Part shown: piece after piece, positions 28,933-35,387 of the stretch
How the letters are laid out: every line of letters begins with the position of its first letter
Position numbering within the stretch: the first letter of the stretch is position 1
Source of the DNA: Flavobacteriales bacterium
GTDB taxonomy: Bacteria; Bacteroidota; Bacteroidia; Flavobacteriales; BACL11
Direction: 5' to 3'
NCBI GenBank assembly: GCA_014381465.1
Contig: JACNLP010000026.1
Location: 1-35,387 of the forward strand
Length of the DNA: 35,387 bases
The notes under the pieces: generated by a model
What the model saw: only the letters and a program-made list of their open reading frames with translations
Database searches by the model: none
What the model was told of the DNA's origin: nothing
Translations under genes and position numbers: made by a program

Positions 28933-30693
28933 ATGAAATCATTCCTTAAAAATGTATTATCCACCATAGTGGGCGTAGTGCTATCGGTAGTAGTAGTAGT
29001 TCTTTTATTTATTGGCATCATCAGTATTGCTGTTTCTACCTTGGATAGTGATAAAGAAGCCAAAGTAAAAATGGACTCCATTTTAAAAATAAATTTGTCT
29101 AAACCCATTGTAGAAAGAGCAAGTGATAATCCTTTTGAGAATTTATCGCTCACTAATATGGACCCGGAAACTGAAGTTGAATTTAAAAACATTTTAGATA
29201 ATATTGAAAAAGCAAAAACAGATGAGCGCATAAAAGGAATTTACCTCAATGTACCTTTTGTAAATGCAGGTCTTTCGCAAACTGAGGAAATTAGAAATAA
29301 GTTATTGGATTTTAAAACTTCTGGAAAATTTATTGTTTCCTATGCAGAATATTATTCGCAAAAGGGCTATTACCTTAGCTCGGTGGCGGATGAACTTTTT
29401 TTAAATCCAGAAGGACTTTTTGAACTAAAAGGATTTTCAGCACAAATTATGTTTTACAAAGGGCTTTTGGAAAAGCTGGATATTGAGGCGCAAGTCATCC
29501 GTCACGGAAAGTTTAAAAGTGCCATTGAGCCATTTGTTTTAGATAAAATGAGTAAGGCAAACAGAGAGCAAATTTCGCTTCTTCTTTCTACCATTTCCGA
29601 TAATATTTTGGATTCTATTGCAAGCCAAAGAGGAATGACTTTAACCCAAGTAGAAGAAATAGCCAATAACTTAGAGCTGAATACAGCCAAAAAATGCTTA
29701 GAACATAATTTTGTAGATGCACTCATTTACCAAGATGAGTTGGAAGAAAAATTAAAAAACAAATTAGATGGAGTAGAAAAATTGCAGCTGATTTCTCTTT
29801 CAAAATACAGCAATGCCAAAGTGAAAAAAGAAGGCAAAATAAGCAGAGATAAAATCGCCATCATTTATGCCACAGGCGAAATTAATTCTGGTAAAGGAGA
29901 TTTGAAAAGTATTGGCTCTATTACCACCGCAAAAGCAATCAAACAGGCAAGAGAAGATGATAAAGTAAAAGCAATTGTTTTAAGGGTAAATTCTCCTGGC
30001 GGAAGTGCCCTTGCATCAGATGTAATTTGGAGAGAAACCACATTAGCAAAGGCAGAAAAACCCCTTGTTATTTCTATGGGCGATTTGGCGGCAAGTGGCG
30101 GCTATTATATTGCTTGTGCTGCCGACTCTATTGTGGCTAACCCTAACACAATTACTGGCTCTATTGGAGTGTTTGGATTAATACCAAATTTGAAACATTT
30201 TTATAAAAATAAATTAGGAATTACCATTGATACAGTAAATACCCACAAGCATGCTGATATGGGAGTAAATAGAGCATTGACTACTTTTGAAAGAGCAAAA
30301 ATTCAAGAGAGCATTGAGGATGTTTACGCTACTTTTATAGGGCATGTAGCGAAAGGAAGAAATATGAGCGCTACTGCTGTAGATGATGTTGGGCAAGGAA
30401 GGGTTTGGACTGGTTATGATGCAAAACGCTTAGGACTAGTAGATGTTTTGGGTGGCTTGGAAACAGCCATTGATATAGCGGCTCATTTGGCAAAAATAGA
30501 GGAATATCGACTTGTTTCTTTGCCAAAAAAAGAAGATCCTCTTGAAGTATTTATTAAAGAAATGACTGGAGAACAAAGCAACTATATTGCAAACTATTTT
30601 GGTATTGACAGTAAATACATTAAAGCAATTGAAAGTTTAATAAAAGGTGAAAAAGTTCAAGCAAGAATGCCTTTTATTTTGGAGATTAATTAA
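28933..30693 (+). CDS. sppA: Signal peptide peptidase SppA, 67K type
   Basis: N-terminal TM; LRVNSPGGSALASDVIWRE and MGDLAASGGYYIACAADSIVANPNTITGSIGVFG motifs. Confidence 0.95.
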   Translation: MKSFLKNVLSTIVGVVLSVVVVVLLFIGIISIAVSTLDSDKEAKVKMDSILKINLSKPIVERASDNPFENLSLTNMDPETEVEFKNILDNIEKAKTDERIKGIYLNVPFVNAGLSQTEEIRNKLLDFKTSGKFIVSYAEYYSQKGYYLSSVADELFLNPEGLFELKGFSAQIMFYKGLLEKLDIEAQVIRHGKFKSAIEPFVLDKMSKANREQISLLLSTISDNILDSIASQRGMTLTQVEEIANNLELNTAKKCLEHNFVDALIYQDELEEKLKNKLDGVEKLQLISLSKYSNAKVKKEGKISRDKIAIIYATGEINSGKGDLKSIGSITTAKAIKQAREDDKVKAIVLRVNSPGGSALASDVIWRETTLAKAEKPLVISMGDLAASGGYYIACAADSIVANPNTITGSIGVFGLIPNLKHFYKNKLGITIDTVNTHKHADMGVNRALTTFERAKIQESIEDVYATFIGHVAKGRNMSATAVDDVGQGRVWTGYDAKRLGLVDVLGGLETAIDIAAHLAKIEEYRLVSLPKKEDPLEVFIKEMTGEQSNYIANYFGIDSKYIKAIESLIKGEKVQARMPFILEIN

Positions 30694-31532
30694 AATAATC
30701 TTCCCTGTACAATTTCTTGATAAGAAAATTTTGATATAAACCCTTCATGCGAACGGATGTTAAAAACTCTGTCGCCATCCAATAATAAGTATTGCCCTTT
30801 TATACCTAAAAGTTCTCCTTCAATTATAGGATTCTTTTCTAACTTCACACTCTTTATCTTTTTAGGAAATTGAGTGACAGGATACTTTATTTCAGTTACT
30901 GTATTATCAGCTAAAATATATTGTTTTAATTCTTCTGGAACATGTTCAGAAAGTTTCTCTTTCATCTTTACCAAATCAACTGAATCAGGAGTTCCTGAGA
31001 GCATCTTTCTCCAATTGGTAACATCAGCTACAAAACGCTTTAACGAAACCTCTATATCTCCTGAAAACCTTCTATTTGGTACTTCTGCTAACAAAATTGC
31101 TTGACTTGCCCCTTGATCCATCCACCTAATTACCCCTTGAGTTCCTCTTGTAATCCCTACTTTTATCCCAGATGAGTTCGCTAAATAGACATAATGTGGC
31201 GCCAATTGAAAAGTTTTTTCCCACTCCAAATCTCTTTCCTCAATTCCTAAATGTGCGGTACAAAGTTCTGGTTTGAAAATAGATTGAGAGGCAAGAGGTG
31301 AATCGTAAAAACATTGATAACAAAAACCCGAACGATAAAATTTCTTCATTATTCTACCACAATTACAAATGACTTCTCCACTCCATTCTATTTTTATTTG
31401 CTTGCCAATGAGTTCATTCATCAAAATGTAACCCCCATGAATATCTAATGTATATTGCACCACATCTTGCAAATTAGTACTCATTTTTTTTAGTGTGTCT
31501 TTCATCATAATTTTTTGTAATTTTATGGGCAA
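30690..31532 (-). CDS. DUF2797-family protein
   Basis: C-x-C...CYQC cysteines, VYLANSSGIKVGITRGTQGVIRWMDQGASQAILLAEVPNR; the true start may be an internal Met. Confidence 0.7.
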   Translation of the reverse strand: MPIKLQKIMMKDTLKKMSTNLQDVVQYTLDIHGGYILMNELIGKQIKIEWSGEVICNCGRIMKKFYRSGFCYQCFYDSPLASQSIFKPELCTAHLGIEERDLEWEKTFQLAPHYVYLANSSGIKVGITRGTQGVIRWMDQGASQAILLAEVPNRRFSGDIEVSLKRFVADVTNWRKMLSGTPDSVDLVKMKEKLSEHVPEELKQYILADNTVTEIKYPVTQFPKKIKSVKLEKNPIIEGELLGIKGQYLLLDGDRVFNIRSHEGFISKFSYQEIVQGRLF

Positions 31533-31550
31533 TAAAAGTATCTATTATTT

Positions 31551-33062
31551 ATGAGGTTTCCTTTTAAAAATTCTTTTCTTTCTTGGATGATGAAAAAACG
31601 CATTCATCAGATTGAACTTTTTTTGAAATATCCTTTTTCCGTGCAAGATGAACTTTTATTAAACCTTATAAACAAAGCGAAAGATACAGAGTTTGGTAAA
31701 GCACACGGTTTTTCTTCAATCAAATCGTATGAAAAATTTATAAATAATGTAGAGGTAAAAACTTATGAAGAATTTTATCCTAACATCCAAAAGCTCAGAA
31801 ATGGAGGGGAGAATATTCTTTGGCCTGGAAAAATAAAATGGTTTGCAAAATCGGCAGGAACAACTAATGCAAAAAGCAAATACATCCCTATTACTGAGGA
31901 AGCTTTGGAGGATTCTCATTTTAAAGCTGGAAAAGACATGCTTTCCATTTATTGCAATAATAATCCTGAAAGTACTTTTTTTGATGGAATGGGATTAATG
32001 CTTGGTGGTTCGCAATCTCAAAATTCTTTAAAAAAATATACGGATGGTGACCTTTCAGCCATTCTAATTGATAATTTCCCTTTTTGGGTAAATATGCACC
32101 GAACACCTGATTTGGAAACTGCACTACTTCCAAAATGGGAAGAAAAACTAGATAGAATTGTAAGGCAGGGGATAAAAGAAAATGTAACTAATTTAACTGG
32201 CGCTCCCTCTTGGATGCTAATTGTATTAAACAAAATTTTAAAAAAAACAGCTAGCAATAACATTTTGGAAGTCTGGCCAAACTTAGAACTTTATATGCAT
32301 GGGGGTATGAATTTTTTACCCTATAAAGAGCAATTCAAAGAGATTATTCCAACAAATAAAATGAATTATATGGAGTGTTATAATGCTTCAGAAGGTTTTT
32401 TTGCCATTCAAGACCAAGTGCATTCTAATGAGATGTTACTCATGTTAGATTATGGAATTTTCTATGAATTTATTGACATGGAAGATTTTAAGAAAGGAAG
32501 TAGAAAAACGATAAAATTAGATCAGGTAAAACTAAGCACAACTTATGCCATTGTAATTACTACAAATTCTGGGCTTTGGCGATATCTTATTGGTGATACT
32601 GTTAAGTTCTCTTGCATTTCTCCTTTTAGAATTAAAATTGTAGGTAGAACCAAAAGTTTTATCAATGCTTTTGGAGAGGAATTAGTAATTGAAAATGCTG
32701 AAAGTGCTTTAAGACATGCCTGCAGAGAAACCCAAAGCACAATTAAAGAATTTACTGTTGCTCCACTTTATATTAATAAGGAAAACTCTGGAGCACATCA
32801 ATGGCTTATTGAATTTGAAAAAAAACCAACTAATTTGGATTTTTTCACTAAAGAACTTGATGTTTTTTTACAAAGTATTAATTCTGATTATAAAGCAAAA
32901 CGAAATAATGATTTGATACTTAGAATGCCAAAAGTAGAAATACAAAAAGATGGCACTTTTTATAAATGGCTAGAAAGCAAAGGGAAATTGGGAGGACAAA
33001 ATAAAGTCCCTAGATTGAGTAATGAGAGAAAAATTATAGACGAAATACTTAATTTGAAATAA
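31551..33062 (+). CDS. GH3 auxin-responsive promoter-family protein (acyl-adenylating enzyme superfamily)
   Basis: WFAKSAGTTNAKSKYIPIT, YNASEGFFAIQD, LWRYLIGDTVKF motifs. Confidence 0.88.
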   Translation: MRFPFKNSFLSWMMKKRIHQIELFLKYPFSVQDELLLNLINKAKDTEFGKAHGFSSIKSYEKFINNVEVKTYEEFYPNIQKLRNGGENILWPGKIKWFAKSAGTTNAKSKYIPITEEALEDSHFKAGKDMLSIYCNNNPESTFFDGMGLMLGGSQSQNSLKKYTDGDLSAILIDNFPFWVNMHRTPDLETALLPKWEEKLDRIVRQGIKENVTNLTGAPSWMLIVLNKILKKTASNNILEVWPNLELYMHGGMNFLPYKEQFKEIIPTNKMNYMECYNASEGFFAIQDQVHSNEMLLMLDYGIFYEFIDMEDFKKGSRKTIKLDQVKLSTTYAIVITTNSGLWRYLIGDTVKFSCISPFRIKIVGRTKSFINAFGEELVIENAESALRHACRETQSTIKEFTVAPLYINKENSGAHQWLIEFEKKPTNLDFFTKELDVFLQSINSDYKAKRNNDLILRMPKVEIQKDGTFYKWLESKGKLGGQNKVPRLSNERKIIDEILNLK

Positions 33063-33148
33063 AAACTTATTAACGATTTATAAAATACTAATAGCATATA
33101 ATCTTATTTTAATCTTCTTTTTTTATTTTAGTCCAAAATTTTAAAAAT

Positions 33149-33772
33149 ATGCATGTAGCTATTGCCGGGAATATCGGCTCGGGAAAAACAACTCTTACCA
33201 CAAAGCTTGCCAAACATTATAAATGGGAAGCTCATTATGAAGATGTGGAAAACAACCCTTACTTAAATGATTTTTATAAAGACATGCAAAGGTGGTCTTT
33301 TAATTTACAGGTTTACTTTTTGAATAGCAGATTTCGACAAATTTTAAACATAAAAGCAAGTGGAAAAAGCTTTGTACAAGACAGAACAATATATGAAGAT
33401 GCTTTTATTTTTGCACCTAATTTACATTCAATGGGGCTTATGAGTTCTCGTGATTTTGATAATTACCAGCAACTCTTTAATTTAATGGATTCTTTTATTC
33501 AAGGGCCTGATTTACTTATTTATTTAAGAGCATCAACCCCCACTTTAGTAAATCAAATTCAAAAAAGAGGAAGAGACTACGAAAACTCAATTCGCTTAGA
33601 TTATTTAACTCGCCTTAATGAGCGGTATGAGGCATGGATTTCCGAATACTCAAAAGGGAAGCTCTTAATTATTGATGTGGATGATATTAACTTTTCAGAA
33701 AACAAAGAAGATCTCGGAGGGGTTATCGAAAAAATAGATGCCGAAATTCATGGACTTTTTAAAACTAATTAG
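33149..33772 (+). CDS. Deoxynucleoside kinase
   Basis: P-loop IAGNIGSGKTTLTTKLA, QDRTIYEDAFIF, YLRASTPTLVNQIQKRGRDYE. Confidence 0.92.
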   Translation: MHVAIAGNIGSGKTTLTTKLAKHYKWEAHYEDVENNPYLNDFYKDMQRWSFNLQVYFLNSRFRQILNIKASGKSFVQDRTIYEDAFIFAPNLHSMGLMSSRDFDNYQQLFNLMDSFIQGPDLLIYLRASTPTLVNQIQKRGRDYENSIRLDYLTRLNERYEAWISEYSKGKLLIIDVDDINFSENKEDLGGVIEKIDAEIHGLFKTN

Positions 33773-33782
33773 CAAAAGACAT

Positions 33783-33817
33783 AAAAAAAAGAGCCACTTA
33801 TAAGTAGCTCTTTTTTA
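33783..33817. terminator. Bidirectional terminator between convergent dNK and hppA
   Basis: AAAAAAAAGAGCCACTTA/TAAGTAGCTCTTTTTTA hairpin with one mismatch, A-run and T-run flanks. Confidence 0.85.
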
Positions 33818-33837
33818 TTTTACGCTATAAATTAGAT

Positions 33838-35387
33838 TTACTGTTTGCCTTTTACTTGAAAGGTAATATATTCGTCTTTTGTTGATATTGTTGATGGTCT
33901 CTTAATTACAATTGCAGCATCAAAAGATGTTTGCTCTGTAATAATTCCTACATTATAATATAGTGTTGCAACAAAATCATTATTATTCATTTTCAACAAA
34001 CCCTCTATTTGTTGTCTATAGTTTTCCATTTCTGAATTTTCAGAATATTCTTCAGTAGCATTAAATACAACAGTCTCATCTCCTAAGAACTTTGTCATTT
34101 CTTCACATAATCTTGAATTATCAGAATTACAAGCAATGTCATCTGACAGAGTTATACGCATAATACTAATTGCCTCTGTCTGACTATCTGTGTTAAAAAG
34201 AAAGTCTTCAGATTTTGATGTAAAATGCGGCATGTCAATTACAGTGTTATTTGCAACTTGTCGGCTTTCAACTAGTTGATTTGTATCCGTTGAAGAACTT
34301 GCAACATCCATTGCAATAGACGGAGCAATAACCAAAGCCACTACTGACATTAATTTCAATAATATATTTAATGAAGGACCTGAAGTATCTTTGAAAGGAT
34401 CGCCAACAGTATCACCAACTACAGCAGCTTTATGTGCCTCTGTTCCTTTTCTTCCATCTTCCTCAATCATTTTTTTAGCATTGTCCCAAGCACCACCAGC
34501 ATTGGATTGGAAAATTGCCATCAAAACACCTGTTGTAGTAACACCTGCTAATAATCCTCCTAACATTTCTGCTCCTCCAAAAAATCCAATAAGCACAGGA
34601 ACAACAATAGCCAATAATCCAGGCAACACCATTTCTTTAATAGATGCTTTTGTTGAAATATCTACACATTTATCGTATTCTGCAACTCCATCAGCAGCAT
34701 CAAAAATTGCTCTATCTTCTTTAGATGCTTTGGTCATATCCGAATCGTATTTACGCATTACTTCTAGTGCAGCTTTCAACTGAGGAATATCTCTAAATTG
34801 TCTTCTCACTTCTTCAATCATTGCCATTGCAGCTCTACCCACAGCATTCATTGAAAGTGCCGAGAATACAAATGGAAGCATACCTCCAATTAATAAACCT
34901 GCCATAATATCTGGTCGAGAAACATCAATTGCAGTAACACCTGCCGTTTTCATAAATGCAGCAAATAATGCCAATGCCGTAAGTGCCGCAGAAGCAATAG
35001 CAAATCCTTTACCAATTGCTGCAGTTGTGTTTCCAACAGCATCTAATTTATCAGTTCTTTCTCTTACTTCTGAAGGAAGTTCAGCCATTTCAGCAATACC
35101 TCCAGCATTATCAGAAATTGGTCCGTAAGCATCAACTGCTAATTGAATTCCTGTATTTGCAAGCATCCCTACAGCAGCAATTGCAATACCGTAAAGTCCT
35201 GCAAAACCATGAGAAACTATAATAGCAGCAGCAATTAAAATAATTGGCAAAGCAGTGGACATCATACCCACACCTAAACCAGCAATAATAGTAGTTGCAG
35301 CACCAGTTTCTGATTGCTCAATAATGGAGTTTACAGGTTTGTATCCTGTTCCTGTATAGTATTCTGTTACTTTTCCTACAGCTAAAC
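33838..35387 (-). CDS. hppA: Membrane-bound ion-translocating pyrophosphatase, partial at window end, with C-terminal extension
   Basis: Same frame continues open to the window edge ([43 protein letters not shown]); [52 protein letters not shown]. Confidence 0.95.
   Translation of the reverse strand, partial: LAVGKVTEYYTGTGYKPVNSIIEQSETGAATTIIAGLGVGMMSTALPIILIAAAIIVSHGFAGLYGIAIAAVGMLANTGIQLAVDAYGPISDNAGGIAEMAELPSEVRERTDKLDAVGNTTAAIGKGFAIASAALTALALFAAFMKTAGVTAIDVSRPDIMAGLLIGGMLPFVFSALSMNAVGRAAMAMIEEVRRQFRDIPQLKAALEVMRKYDSDMTKASKEDRAIFDAADGVAEYDKCVDISTKASIKEMVLPGLLAIVVPVLIGFFGGAEMLGGLLAGVTTTGVLMAIFQSNAGGAWDNAKKMIEEDGRKGTEAHKAAVVGDTVGDPFKDTSGPSLNILLKLMSVVALVIAPSIAMDVASSSTDTNQLVESRQVANNTVIDMPHFTSKSEDFLFNTDSQTEAISIMRITLSDDIACNSDNSRLCEEMTKFLGDETVVFNATEEYSENSEMENYRQQIEGLLKMNNNDFVATLYYNVGIITEQTSFDAAIVIKRPSTISTKDEYITFQVKGKQ

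Noticed and set aside
28746-29231. 161-aa minus-strand ORF overlapping the sppA start and mqnB start
   Set aside because: Overlaps two confident genes and has low-complexity Thr/Ser/Leu content without recognisable motifs.

Overview
AT-rich window with Bacteroidota-like features: T9SS C-terminal signals, SprB repeats, TAnnTTTG promoter boxes, and the futalosine menaquinone genes mqnB/mqnD. The left third is a complete membrane-bound nitrate reductase locus on the minus strand. Its order is diheme cytochrome c, narG, narH, narJ, narI, terminator, two narK-type transporters, terminator, hemerythrin-like protein, moaA. The centre holds a ThiF/MoeB-rhodanese protein and a tight four-gene operon: KamA-type radical SAM aminomutase, CoA-transferase A and B, and a class III aminotransferase. 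That operon looks like a beta-amino-acid pathway without the classical lysine-fermentation partners. Next come two very large secreted SprB-repeat proteins, one with a type B-like T9SS C-terminus and one an M12B-like metalloprotease with a type A-like C-terminus. The right end has mqnD/mqnB, sppA, a DUF2797 protein, a GH3-family protein, a deoxynucleoside kinase and a truncated membrane pyrophosphatase. Non-coding highlights are a 32-bp perfect palindrome and related TGA-N6-TCA sites at the nar promoters, three TAnnTTTG-N4-ATG arrangements suggesting leaderless mRNAs, six tandem ACTAG(A/T)A heptamers, and two oppositely oriented copies of a GC-rich intergenic repeat. I found no CRISPR array, tRNA, rRNA or transposase. 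The strongest candidates for something undescribed are the KamA/transaminase/CoA-transferase operon, the 151-aa ORF that shares the nar control region, and the C-terminal extension of the pyrophosphatase. All calls come from reading motifs; no database search was run.
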